Part shown: piece by piece, positions 9,104 to 19,300 of the stretch | How positions within the stretch are numbered: position 1 is the stretch's first letter | Layout: the number at the start of each line of letters is the position of its first letter | DNA from: Bifidobacterium sp. ESL0732 | Lineage (GTDB): Bacteria; Actinomycetota; Actinomycetes; Actinomycetales; Bifidobacteriaceae | Assembly: GCF_029395535.1 (NCBI RefSeq) | Contig: NZ_CP113920.1 | Location: 2,294,001-2,358,000 of the forward strand | Reading direction: 5' to 3' | Length of the DNA: 64,000 nt | The notes under the pieces: generated by a model | Database searches by the model: none | Told to the model about the DNA's origin: nothing | The model's input: only the letters and a program-made list of their open reading frames with translations | Position numbers and translations under genes: made by a program

Positions 9104-9243
9104 AATCCAATCCTCTTTCTACTTTTTCATTGTCTTACTTGAGACAATTTGAGTGTACGAGGCGATAAAATAGTGGTCAATGGTCATCGTTTAACCACGC
9201 GCAGCGTAAACGACACTTTAGTAAAATCTGCATAGGAGGATTT
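9104..9243. promoter_or_regulatory. Divergent promoter region with short inverted repeat
   Basis: The gap between the CruF-like gene and the TetR gene must carry both promoters. TGTCT (9131-9135) and AGACA (9142-9146) form a short inverted repeat close to the CruF-like start, a candidate TetR-family operator. The evidence is only symmetry and position. Confidence 0.35.
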
Positions 9244-9831
9244 TTGGCATCAAGAACGGAAGACCTCCGATATCAGAAAAACCAGAACGCGATCGTCGGC
9301 GCATTCCTTAAGCTTCTCACGAAGAAACCGCTCCATCGCATTACAGTTAAAGAACTCGCTGCACTGGCACAAATCAACCGAAACACGTTCTACTTGCATT
9401 ATTCAGGAATCGGCGAACTATACGCAGACGTCAAGGATTACTTGCTGCAACAGATCCCGGATAGCCCTCCCGGCCCCGAAATCCCGACTCCGAAAGAAAT
9501 GTCGAACTACGTTTCCCGTCTTATCGAAACAGTGGAAAAAGACCGTAAGATATATGCGATTCTGTTCAACAATACCGATACGCGAGATTTTGAAGACGAT
9601 CTCAAGGACACATTGTTCAAATCGTGGATGAAGACGGTCATCGAATGCTTGGATCCGGGCCAGGAAACCTTGGAAAACGCAAGCCTGCGTCTGGACTTCA
9701 TCAAAACCGGAATCATTGGTATTTTCAGGAGCTGGATGAGGGAACACCCGGATGTCTCTGCCGAAACCATCAGCACTATCATCAGCGATATGTACGCATT
9801 CGGATGGGCGCAGATCAAAGTCTGGGAATAA
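9244..9831 (+). CDS. TetR/AcrR-family transcriptional regulator
   Basis: This 195-residue protein has the TetR helix-turn-helix at residues about 10-55, including ITVKELAALAQINRNTFYLHY. The all-helical C-terminal half would bind an unknown ligand. The start is TTG, with AGGAGG 4 bases upstream; no ATG fits better. It is divergent from the CruF-like membrane gene and is therefore the likely local repressor of that gene and of itself. Confidence 0.85.
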   Translation: MASRTEDLRYQKNQNAIVGAFLKLLTKKPLHRITVKELAALAQINRNTFYLHYSGIGELYADVKDYLLQQIPDSPPGPEIPTPKEMSNYVSRLIETVEKDRKIYAILFNNTDTRDFEDDLKDTLFKSWMKTVIECLDPGQETLENASLRLDFIKTGIIGIFRSWMREHPDVSAETISTIISDMYAFGWAQIKVWE

Positions 9832-10214
9832 TTCGTTTTTCTCCCTTCCCCACTTTCGCCAGCTCGCTACTTATCACTTATTGCACATTTGCTTGACCTA
9901 GCTGTGTAAAAAGTGACGAATAGGCCTACTGAAAGTCGCTTTTACGCAAAAGACCGAGGCAGACATATAAAAATGACAAACAAGCGGATGACGAACGAGC
10001 GACGAATAGGCAAACCTATCGAGCTACGGACGAAAGACACGCTATAGCGGGCGGCAAACGGTTTATAACTCCAGCAATTATAAAAGCCGATCTTGCGACA
10101 CCTTATTAACGTTAGCATCGCAAGATTGGCTTATTTACTACTGGTTAATACCAATTTAGCCGGTTTAACCCGCACCTATCCGAGGAATCCCGAGCCAGGT
10201 GCGAGCTAGCGGCT
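9832..10214. other. Intergenic between convergent genes
   Basis: This 383-bp spacer lies between the convergent tetR and htrA genes. Apart from the terminator hairpin at 10085-10131 I see no gene, repeat or RNA. Confidence 0.5.
10085..10131 (-). terminator. Rho-independent terminator after htrA
   Basis: AGCCGATCTTGCGA (10085-10098) pairs with TCGCAAGATTGGCT (10118-10131), one wobble in 14 bp. On the minus strand the stem is followed by TTTTA. The 19-base loop is long. It ends the htrA transcript. Confidence 0.6.
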
Positions 10215-12224
10215 TTACCAGAGGCCGAACGGGTCGAAGAGGCCGCCGCCGTCTCCGTCGCTGTTACCGCCCTGGCCATTCTGGCCCTGGCCATTCTGAC
10301 CTTGGCCGTTTTGACCGTTGTTGCCGTTTTGCTTCTGGGTTTCGGAACGGTTGCTGCCCTTGACGTCGGTTTCCTTCTGATCGAGGGTGAGGTCAACATC
10401 CATGGTCTTGCCGCCACGCACGATGGTGAGCTTGACCTTGTCGCCGAGGCTCGCCGCACGGACGTAGCCGAGCAGTGCCGAGCTGCTGCCGACCGCCTGG
10501 CCATTGAAGGCCACCACGGTGTCGTCAGCCTTGAGACCGGCCTTGTCCGCCGGGCTTCCCTTGACCACGGCCGAGCCGCCGGTGGAAGGAGTGGTAATCT
10601 GCGCGCCGCCGCGGGTGATGCCGTCGGATTCGACATTCGTGGACTTGATGGTTACGCCGAGCATCGCGTGCTGGACGGAACCATTGCTGACGATCTGGTC
10701 GGCCACGCGCTTGACGAGGTTCGAGGGAATCGCGAAACCGATGCCAATCGATCCGGACTGACCGGAAGACGAGGAAGCGGAGGCGATCGAGGAATTGATG
10801 CCGATGACCTCGCCAGCTGCGTTGAAGGTGGGGCCACCCGAGTTGCCCGGGTTGATGGCCGCGTCGATCTGCACCGCGTTGGTCACGATTTCGGAATTGT
10901 TGTCGTCCATCACCGAAACCGGGCGGTTGAGCGCGGAAACGATGCCGGTGGTGGCGGTGTCGTCGTAACCCAGCGGATTGCCGACGGCCATCACGTTCTC
11001 GCCGACCGCAAGCTTGCTAGAATCCGCGAATTGCACCGGCTTGAGGTCACTCGGAGCACCTTGCAGCTGAATCACCGCGAGATCGGTGGTGTTGTCGGCA
11101 CCCACGATGGAGGCCTTGTACATCTGGCCGTTGGAAAGCGTGACCTGGATGTTCTGGCCGCCGGAAACAACGTGGTTGTTGGTGACGACGTGGCCCTTGG
11201 TGTCGAGAATCGCGCCGGAACCCTTGGCGATGCCCTGGCTGACCTGCGTGGTGATCGAGACCACGGAATTGGAGACCTGCGAGGAGACGCCAGCCCAGTC
11301 GGGAGCTTGGCCGCCCTTGACGTTGGCGGTGCCGGAGCCGGACTTGTTGGAAGTGATACCGGCCATGGAGCTCGAAGTCGGAACGGTGACCCAACCTTTG
11401 GAAATGGCAAGGAAGCCGATGCCCAAGCACAACGCTGCACTCACCACGGCCGCGACGATGGCGGTAATGATATTGCTATGGGATTTGGGTTCTGCGTAAC
11501 CGTTTCCGTAACCGTTGCTGCCGGGCATGTTCGGACCGCCGAAGTTGCCGCCATTGGGTCCTTCCGGCTGGCCAGGGCCACCGTTATAAGGGCCGCCGAA
11601 GCCGTTGCTGCCGTAATCGTTGTTGTTCTCGCCGCCATTGCCGTTCTGCCCGACGTTCGGATTCTGGCCGGCACTGCCGAAGATGCCGTTCCAAGGCATG
11701 CTCGGAGCGTTCACCGGACCGTTATTGCCGGCAGCGTTCGGATTGCCGTAGTCGTTGCCAGTGTCGCTGCTGCCGATGTGATCAGGCAACGGGCCATAGG
11801 CACCATATTCCGGAGCCGGGCGGTATGGGCCGCTATCATTGCTTGAGTTGTCGGAATCAGCCGCAGAGGAATTCGCGTAAGGATTGTCCGAAGCATTGGT
11901 AGAGGTGGTATCGGCCGAATTCGCATCTTCGGGCCGGTATCCGGTCGTGAACACTTCCGTAGGCGTGGCATTCGCTTCACTATTGAAGTTTTGCGTATCC
12001 TGCGTCGTAATGGGTTGCGTGGCGGCCGACTGATTCTCGTTCGCATCGGCCGTTTCGCTGTTGTTTGCCTGAGCTCCGGCGTAATCGCCATTATCGCTGC
12101 CCGCCGAAGCGCTTTCGGCGTGGGCACTACCGGCAAGATCTGATGAGTCCGGTGTCATATTCGTGTCTTCATTGGGACGTGCAGGCTGACCACTGCTCCA
12201 CTCGTCTTTATTATCTTCAGCCAT
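10215..12224 (-). CDS. HtrA/DegP-type membrane-anchored serine protease with PDZ domain
   Basis: This 669-residue protease is of the trypsin-2/PDZ type and degrades or refolds damaged envelope proteins. Order: a long disordered Asn/Gly/Ser/Pro-rich cytoplasmic N-terminus (1-235), one membrane helix (about 245-270), the protease domain with catalytic His351 (TNNHVV), Asp381 (TTDLAV) and Ser462 (GNSGGP), one PDZ domain (about 515-615), and a Gly/Asn/Gln repeat tail (NGQGQNGQG units) ending GLFDPFGLW. AAGGAG lies 4-5 bases before the ATG. The long hydrophilic N-terminus is common in actinobacterial members. It is a single gene closed by the hairpin at 10085-10131. Confidence 0.93.
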   Translation of the reverse strand: MAEDNKDEWSSGQPARPNEDTNMTPDSSDLAGSAHAESASAGSDNGDYAGAQANNSETADANENQSAATQPITTQDTQNFNSEANATPTEVFTTGYRPEDANSADTTSTNASDNPYANSSAADSDNSSNDSGPYRPAPEYGAYGPLPDHIGSSDTGNDYGNPNAAGNNGPVNAPSMPWNGIFGSAGQNPNVGQNGNGGENNNDYGSNGFGGPYNGGPGQPEGPNGGNFGGPNMPGSNGYGNGYAEPKSHSNIITAIVAAVVSAALCLGIGFLAISKGWVTVPTSSSMAGITSNKSGSGTANVKGGQAPDWAGVSSQVSNSVVSITTQVSQGIAKGSGAILDTKGHVVTNNHVVSGGQNIQVTLSNGQMYKASIVGADNTTDLAVIQLQGAPSDLKPVQFADSSKLAVGENVMAVGNPLGYDDTATTGIVSALNRPVSVMDDNNSEIVTNAVQIDAAINPGNSGGPTFNAAGEVIGINSSIASASSSSGQSGSIGIGFAIPSNLVKRVADQIVSNGSVQHAMLGVTIKSTNVESDGITRGGAQITTPSTGGSAVVKGSPADKAGLKADDTVVAFNGQAVGSSSALLGYVRAASLGDKVKLTIVRGGKTMDVDLTLDQKETDVKGSNRSETQKQNGNNGQNGQGQNGQGQNGQGGNSDGDGGGLFDPFGLW

Positions 12225-12756
12225 TGCTGCTCCTTATTTCCTCCAACAGGTCTGTCTTCGGCGGTATCCGCCATAAACGCCAGTCCTGAGCCTTAATAAT
12301 GAGTAAATACACCCGGTCTGGATGTTTCCTGAACATTTCTTGAAAGAATAATCCCAGCATCACGGAACTTCGCCGCCATGTCCATTAAATCGGCATCAAC
12401 TAGACATAATAACTGTTGCCATAAACCGGTTGCAAGACTTTTTTCGGCAGGAATTCCGTACCACTATTCTGCCGAAAGCAAAATTTCTAACAATTCAACT
12501 CGGCAAAACAGTCCATAGCGTCCGCCTTTTACCCCGTAGAATCAAGGTTATTCCTTTATGTTATATTCCCATGCATCACAATGCTTTGGCAACATCAAAC
12601 CATAAAATAAGACTGAGAATAAAACCCTCTTATTGGCTCATATTCAAAGCGATAAAGAAGGATTTTCTTGATACGTCCATCGTTCTAATTGCACTACGTT
12701 ATGCTAGACTAATAAGTATCATTCATCACAAAAAATGGTATAGAGAGCTAGAGAAC
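12225..12756. other. Intergenic upstream of the LRR surface protein
   Basis: This 532-bp AT-rich spacer separates the divergent htrA and LRR-protein genes. The LRR reading frame stays open back to 12430, but that part has an AT-rich non-coding composition and no ribosome site, so it is treated as leader. It holds the 17-bp element at 12703-12719 and a looser similar stretch at 12400-12413. Confidence 0.45.
12703..12719 (+). promoter_or_regulatory. 17-bp element shared with the pilus locus
   Basis: GCTAGACTAATAAGTAT ends 37 bp before the start codon of the LRR protein. The same 17 bases occur on the minus strand at 24056-24072, upstream of the pilin gene. The distance to the gene fits a promoter or activator site for surface-protein genes. 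Confidence 0.5.
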
Positions 12757-15492
12757 ATGCGGAATTCGAAGTTGAACAGTTCGGCACGACTTCTGACGGG
12801 TCTTACAGCAGCCGTAGCCGCAATGGCATTAACGTTGTCGCCAGCATTAGCGATGGCCGACACCCCAGACACGTCTGCACCTAAAGCGCCGGCAGCCACG
12901 TCGCAGTCTCAGTCCCAGCAGCCTGCCATACAACAGGCGAAGGAACCGAGCACACAAGGCGATTCTTCGTACGCCTGCACCGAGGGCACAAGCACGTTCA
13001 AAGAATGCTTCCCCGACGCGGTTTTCCGCACATATCTGGCCAGAAAGTACCCACTTGACGGCAGTACGTCAAACAGCTCAAATCCAGGTAACAAATTCGA
13101 TGACACCGTAGTCACCGCCGGATGGGCCGGCAGCGTCCAGGCCATTGACGGCAGCGGATTCGGTACATTCGGCATCCCTCTGCAAAGCGGAGTCCACAAT
13201 ATCCAAGGCATTCAGCTGTTTACAGAACTTGAACGCTTCACCGCAAGCGGCGCGAACGTCAACGGTTTCGGCCCGGTCAGCGACTATTCTCCAATGGCCC
13301 ATCTTGAGAAGCTGATTTCGGTGGATTTCCAATGGGTTGGAACCACGGCCAATGGCGACCTCAACCATGCCAATCTGACCACATGGAATTCTGATGGAAT
13401 GCCCGCATTGCGTTCGATCACCTTTGCGAATTCCGGTTTACGCGACCCCTCGCAACTGCCGAAGCTATCGAAACTGATTTACCTCAGCCTCGACCGCAGC
13501 GATTTCGCCGCATCCGGCACTGACCAAAGCTCCAATGACAATCGTCAGGCATTCGCCGGCTTTGACGCGGCATATCCGAACCTTCAGGAACTTAATGTCG
13601 CACACTGCGAATCCCTGCACGCAGACACGGACTTCGACGTCCTCTCCAATTTGCGTCATCTTACCACGTTGGATGCAAGCGGCATAGGAATCGGCATCGA
13701 CGGCGAGATTCCCCCGGCTGTCGCTTATCTGAACCAATTGCATACGCTGCTTCTCCACGACAATCAAATCAGCGATGTGTCCCTACTCGGCGGGCTGACC
13801 AGCCTTCAGACCCTTGATTTGAGCTGGAATGCCATCCAGGACATCTCCCCTCTTTCCAATCTGACCCAGCTGACCAATCTGGACGTGAGCAATCAAATTT
13901 TGGCATCAAATCGTTACACGGCGAATCCCGATGTGACGATTCCCGCAACTGAACTGACCAACACCACGGACTCGCAGCCGGTAACCTTCCAAAGAAACGC
14001 TTACTATCGCTACACGAATAGCTCGGGATATCCGGAAAAAGCCGACATCGACTCGGCCAGCATTCAAATCAGCAGCGGATCTGTGGTAATCAAAGACCCG
14101 CACGCGGCAACCACTCCAGGCGATTTGCCAGAAGATATGGTCAATCAACTCATCGGCGGCAAGCTGCGCAACGGCAGAATCTTCCTCCAGTTCGCTGCGC
14201 CAATCACCAATCCTGCTACGCACACGTCGATAGGCGATTTCGACGGGTTGCTGGCACCCACAATAGGTGTGCCACAAGTTGTCATCGATCTGCGCGGCGG
14301 TACCCTCAACAACGACGGCAATCCAGGAATCAGGCAAGTCCTTTCCGGCGATAAGATGGCAGATCCCGGCACCCCGGAACGTATCGATGCAAACGGGAAG
14401 AAAGACACGTTCGAGGGTTGGAAGGCCTGCGTCACCGGAACCACGAACCCGAACGCCGCTTCCTGCTCGTTCATCAGCGCCAAAGATTTCAAACCTGCTG
14501 AAGATGCAATCATCGACGACACCACCATCTACGCCCATTGGAAGAGCGATGACGCACACACCGCAACGTTCAACCCGAACAACGGCAAAACTTCTTGGAT
14601 GGAAACAGTCAATCCCGGCGACAACCTGAAAGAGCCGGCGAACAAACCAAGCTTTGACTCGCATAAGTTCCTGGGGTGGTTCACCCAACCTTGGGGCGGT
14701 GATCAATACTCCTTCGGTCATGAACTTAATGATGACATCAATCTTTATGCACATTGGGAAGTCGCGAAGCCCGCACCGGTGACCTTCACCGTCTTCTTCG
14801 ATCCGCATCCTGGCCACTTTGATAAGCAGCATGGTTTCGATGCCCTCAAGCAGCGTGTGGTGCAAGGCGGACAGGCCACCAAGCCGACGACAGACCCCAG
14901 CAGAGATGGTTACACATTCGCCGGCTGGTATGACAGCGCCGAAGGCGGAAATGAATTCGACTTCAACAAGGCAATTACCGTGGATACCATAGTCTACGCA
15001 CATTGGACGTTTAATGGAGCGAATAACACACCCTCACCTAGTCCATCTAGCCAAATCATCAACCGCTATGTGACTATCCAGAACTTCAACACGACCAACA
15101 ACTTCGCGGCGCCAAACGGCGGTAATGCCAATATGCTCCGCAATGCCACCGGCGGGAACAACACACCGCAACAGCAGGCGCCACAGACGCCACAAGCTCC
15201 GCAAACACAAGGTCGTAAGAAGATCTGCAAGACCAACAACGTACGCAGCATCAATCCCTCGATACCACAAGATGAAACTGGGACCGTGGGCAGCGTTCGC
15301 CAAATTGCAGATTTCGACCCGCAGTGCGTAAGCGCCGAACCGGCAACGGTCCACGCTCAGACGCGAGGACACTTGAACTGGATGTGGCTGCTCTTGCTCC
15401 TGCTTCTGCTGCTCATCCCGTTCTTGATGAACCACGACCGTCTGCCTGACATTGGCCAGCACAAGTCGCCTGAAATCTATCATTATAACTAA
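12757..15492 (+). CDS. Leucine-rich-repeat / InlB B-repeat surface protein, membrane anchored
   Basis: This 911-residue secreted protein has a signal peptide at 1-34 (cleavage after ALAMA). An Ala/Gln-rich linker leads to an internalin-like leucine-rich domain (about 150-385; LHTLLLHDNQISDVS, LQTLDLSWNAIQDIS). At least three InlB B-type repeats follow (about 510-750), each ending in a form of YAHW. A Gln/Pro/Asn-rich stretch and a C-terminal helix with nine consecutive leucines end the protein. There is no LPxTG motif, so it is probably held by the membrane helix, not by sortase. The ATG at 12757 is chosen because it begins the signal peptide; the ribosome site is weak. Such proteins usually mediate adhesion. 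It is a single gene followed by a strong terminator. Confidence 0.8.
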   Translation: MRNSKLNSSARLLTGLTAAVAAMALTLSPALAMADTPDTSAPKAPAATSQSQSQQPAIQQAKEPSTQGDSSYACTEGTSTFKECFPDAVFRTYLARKYPLDGSTSNSSNPGNKFDDTVVTAGWAGSVQAIDGSGFGTFGIPLQSGVHNIQGIQLFTELERFTASGANVNGFGPVSDYSPMAHLEKLISVDFQWVGTTANGDLNHANLTTWNSDGMPALRSITFANSGLRDPSQLPKLSKLIYLSLDRSDFAASGTDQSSNDNRQAFAGFDAAYPNLQELNVAHCESLHADTDFDVLSNLRHLTTLDASGIGIGIDGEIPPAVAYLNQLHTLLLHDNQISDVSLLGGLTSLQTLDLSWNAIQDISPLSNLTQLTNLDVSNQILASNRYTANPDVTIPATELTNTTDSQPVTFQRNAYYRYTNSSGYPEKADIDSASIQISSGSVVIKDPHAATTPGDLPEDMVNQLIGGKLRNGRIFLQFAAPITNPATHTSIGDFDGLLAPTIGVPQVVIDLRGGTLNNDGNPGIRQVLSGDKMADPGTPERIDANGKKDTFEGWKACVTGTTNPNAASCSFISAKDFKPAEDAIIDDTTIYAHWKSDDAHTATFNPNNGKTSWMETVNPGDNLKEPANKPSFDSHKFLGWFTQPWGGDQYSFGHELNDDINLYAHWEVAKPAPVTFTVFFDPHPGHFDKQHGFDALKQRVVQGGQATKPTTDPSRDGYTFAGWYDSAEGGNEFDFNKAITVDTIVYAHWTFNGANNTPSPSPSSQIINRYVTIQNFNTTNNFAAPNGGNANMLRNATGGNNTPQQQAPQTPQAPQTQGRKKICKTNNVRSINPSIPQDETGTVGSVRQIADFDPQCVSAEPATVHAQTRGHLNWMWLLLLLLLLLIPFLMNHDRLPDIGQHKSPEIYHYN

Positions 15493-15509
15493 AAACTGAT
15501 TTATTAAGG

Positions 15510-15554
15510 AATGTTCCGGGAATCCACTCAATATAGGTTCCCGGAACATTTTTA
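15510..15554 (+). terminator. Strong rho-independent terminator after the LRR protein
   Basis: AATGTTCCGGGAA (15510-15522) pairs perfectly with TTCCCGGAACATT (15538-15550), followed by a T run. It lies 18 bp after the stop codon. Confidence 0.9.
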
Positions 15555-15555
15555 T

Positions 15556-16303
15556 ATGCAGCGGTAGTCCGGATAAACAACCGGCCACGTCTCGCTCTGT
15601 TCCTATGCCTCCTGCACTGCGTGTAGAAGGCATAGACGCATATCAGTTCTGGCCTCTGAGACCATATCTGCTTGAGGCAGGAGGATTGTCAACGCGTGTG
15701 GCTGCGGGATCCTCAGCGCCTGCCAACATGCGTCTGAGCGAAACCAGCCCGAGGTGCAGCGGGTGCTTGGAGAAAACTCCATCAAATACCGACTGTCCAA
15801 AGGGAACCATAGACCCCATGTGACCGGTACGGAATAGAAAAGAGCGGAAACCAGCATCAGCGTAAAAAGACCCAACTTCAGGCGAGATTATATACACCCA
15901 AGGCGTTGAAACCCAGCCACGGAACCAGGAGCTTCTTTTGTAAAGTAGATTAAGAGGTAAAGTTCCTGATACAGTTTTCCATAGCTACGCGGCACGGGAA
16001 CCTCTCCAGCATCGTCGCACACGTCGCGTCACCATACCGGCTCATGCAAGCTCCACAAATCCTGCCCATATCTTGCTGTCGAGGCGAGTGCGACATGGCG
16101 CAACCAACACAGGTATGATGACACTCCGTTCGAAGTCATGACGGCCCCACCATTGAATAGATCTGGTGCGGCATCAGCCTCTACCTGAACAAGTTATACG
16201 CCGACGCCCAAGCCGTCGCCCGATACCCGGACACAGCCGACTACAACTCACCAGGCAGCTATCAGGCACACACTCCGACCAATATCCCAATATCTTCTTT
16301 AAA
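15556..16303. pseudogene. Decayed coding remnants, unidentified
   Basis: No intact gene is supported in this stretch. On the minus strand near 15603-15875 there are membrane-protein-like phrases spread over more than one frame. On the plus strand around 16160-16290 one frame reads WCGISLYLNKLYADAQAV and then ARYPDTADYNSPGSYQAH, which looks like real coding but has stops just upstream and no start. I do not recognise the parent gene. The pattern fits gene decay next to a surface-protein locus. Confidence 0.35.
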
Positions 16304-16343
16304 AAGATGCGGTGAAACGCTATCAACGTTTTCACCGCATCTT
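16304..16343 (-). terminator. Rho-independent terminator of the pilus operon
   Basis: The arms AAGATGCGGTGAAA and TTTCACCGCATCTT pair around a short loop with one bulged base. On the minus strand the stem runs straight into TTTTT. It is 55 bp past the stop of the large LPYTG protein. Confidence 0.85.
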
Positions 16344-16397
16344 AGACCCTCTTTACACAGCGAACGACTCATTCAAAATCGTGACGACAGTAAAGAG

Positions 16398-19300
16398 TCA
16401 GCGCCTTCGTCTCTTTGTATGAGCCACATGACGTGGCCCCTTGCTACGTGCAACATCCGAGACTGCGCGTTGGGCAATAACCCCTCCGCGTTCGGTCACC
16501 ATGCCGGCTTGCTCTTTATTGTGCTTATATCGACGATAGATGACTTCTGCCGTAGCCAGCACGAACAGCAGCAGCAAGAGCCACAAGAGCCATGAACCTG
16601 TATACGGCAGGTTTTTAACTGGCTTAGGAACGAAGCAGGTATAGGTCTTGGACTGGTTGCCGGAAGGATCGGTCACATCAATCTTCACGTTGTGCCCCAA
16701 CTTGAAGTCCTGAGGAAGCGTGACTTTCCAGACACCGCTACTGTCAACCGTGGTTTCTACAACGTCTGACTCATTGGGGCCCCACGTGACGTCGACCTTT
16801 ACTTTGTCAAATCCATTGTAAACGTCAGACTCGGTCAGCTTCCCTTGGAGCTTCCAATAGTTGATCTTCGGGGCCTTTATCTCCGGAGGCGTCATATCCA
16901 TCTGCTGATCGAGATAGGTATATTCAGAAACCTTATCATAACAGGCATCATAAGCAATAAAGCGGTAGCTCTGACTGTCTTTGACATGACTTAAGAAATT
17001 CTCAAAATCTTGACCAGTGACAGTCACACTCCAATCAGCATCGCCTGGCTTGCCAATGTCTACGCTACCTAATTTCGTGCCACTCTTGATCAAATTCTTT
17101 AGATCATCTTGACTCACCTCAGCCGAAGGGTCCGATACAGTTTTGTCACCCATGTACACTGCATACAAATCAACATTCGAATTCGAGAACGGTCGATGAG
17201 TATCTGTTCCGCTAATCACCAGCTTACGCTCGCCCTCAGCGATGTCACCGGTCGCCTTGACGGTATGCGGCATATCCACACTCGTAATCTTGACCTTGGA
17301 ATCGTTACGGAACGCAGAGCTGTATGAGTAGTCGTCAAATACCGTGTTGACAGTCCAACCCTTCGCCATAATAGCCTTGATGTTACCCTGGCTCATTTTC
17401 TCTGTGGCGCCTTTTGGATTGTCTTTGTCCTTGGCGTTGTACAGCGGATTGTATACATCCTGAACAGCCTGCGACACCCCTGGCCCAGCGACACACGAGC
17501 TGTTATCGCCATCGCTATTGGTCGAAATCGGCCACGTCAACATCTTGAAGTAACCGTTGTAATCGGGATGTTTGCCCTTGATCACACCAAAATCAATGCT
17601 GCCATCGGGTTTTTGCGCATCGCCGCTGGCAAGAAGGCCGCCGTGATCATTTTCCTGCCATCCATAAGGGTTCCTATAGTCACGCGGCTCATTCACTCGC
17701 GAACCCCTCTGCGTGTCACCGCCGCTGGTACCGGCATCACCGGGCTGATCCATTTTCTGAGCTGTCGGCGTCAACTCCTTAACCGGCTCCCACTCATCTC
17801 CATTCTTCAATGCAAACCACTGGAAATAATAGTTGTTCACTTTGTTGCAAAGATTTGGCTGATTATTATTGACGTCAGGATTATACCAACGCGTGAAGAA
17901 TGTGTTACTTGGCGCAATCCCCGGGGCAGTACGAGCCCCCTGACCGCGTACAGGCGGAGCAGCAGTATCAAACCCTTGATCAAGTGTCAGTCCCCAGTTC
18001 GCTTCGCCACCACTCCAGAATGTTGGGTGCGTTTCGTCATAGGCTAATGACGATATAGGGCCACCACAGTTCGCAGAATCCTTACTGCTGCATGATTTAC
18101 CACGGTAAACCTGTTGCATATATCCTTGTGAAATCCTGTTCTTATAAGTCTTCCCTGTGCCGATTCCTGTTTCCAAATCAATTTGCAAAGGCTGCTGCGT
18201 GCCGCCCAAAGTATCACCGATATCTTCATAATCGACATCGCCTGTCAACGTAATCGTCAGATAGGCAAGGGGACCTTGATACTGGACGTCGCGAATAGTG
18301 AAGAAGTCATAATTATTCGCACCGACGTTTCTGGCCCACCAATAATTGGCGTTGGATTTGTTGGCGTCCGTGTTTTCGGCTTTGTTATCACTGCTCCAGG
18401 TATTGAAATACTTGGCTTCTCGAATTCTGGTACTTTCAGTATTCTTGTTTTTACCAGCCGTTTTCCCGTACCAATACGTCATCTTCATGCCACACGCACT
18501 GTTCACATCAATACCGTGAGCCTGATCTTTATCATCACCCATATAGTTCCAGAATATGCCCCGCTGATCATTGGCACCGAGACCGATGCAGCTCGGATTC
18601 ACATCATCTCTGGCGACTTTCACCACAAAGTCCGCTCGTATTTCGTCGCCCTCTGTGTCAATCTTATCGTTGTAACCAAGCATCTGAGCCATTACCGGCG
18701 TATGGATGGGATCATCCGGCGACAGCGGCTTCGTGGAGTTCTTGTTATTGTCGGTCGTCTTTGGGGCTTGCTGATTATCGGAAACATTGACACCTTGATA
18801 ACCATATCCATCGAAGACGGTGTTGACATCGAACCCAAGATTCATCAGATATTGAGCCTGTTCAGGATGCTTCTCGGCCATTTCTTTGGAGATGCCCTCT
18901 TCATTACCACTGTAAAGAGGATTGTAAATATCCTTCATAGTCGCCTTGTTGGCACCTTGTGCATCGGTGGCCACGCATGCCTTTGAAATCTTTCCAGAAG
19001 CATCGGTGCTGGTAGGCCATGCGACCATCTTGAAGTAGCCGTCAAAGCCCTGATCGGCCTTGGCCTGCGCAAAATTAATGGAACCATCAGCGTTCTGCAC
19101 ACTCTTCTTGTACTCGTTATTGCCACTGGTATCGGCAATGAGCGTACGCGCCGGATTCGTATCATCCTTGGCATTGTACGAGAAAAATGTATTACTGCCG
19201 ATAGGAGAGGAATCAAACTTTGCAGGCGTCTGCCCATTGGAAGACAAAGCTTTTGTATTGAGCTCTGTGACCGGAACCCAATTGCCGCCCTTGAGACCAA

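Noticed and set aside
10302..11846. 514-residue plus-strand frame opposite htrA
   Set aside because: It is antisense to a protease with an intact catalytic triad; the frame is a G+C-driven shadow.
12430..12756. N-terminal extension of the LRR protein by 109 codons
   Set aside because: The extension lies before a clear signal peptide, is AT-rich with leader-like composition, and has no ribosome site.
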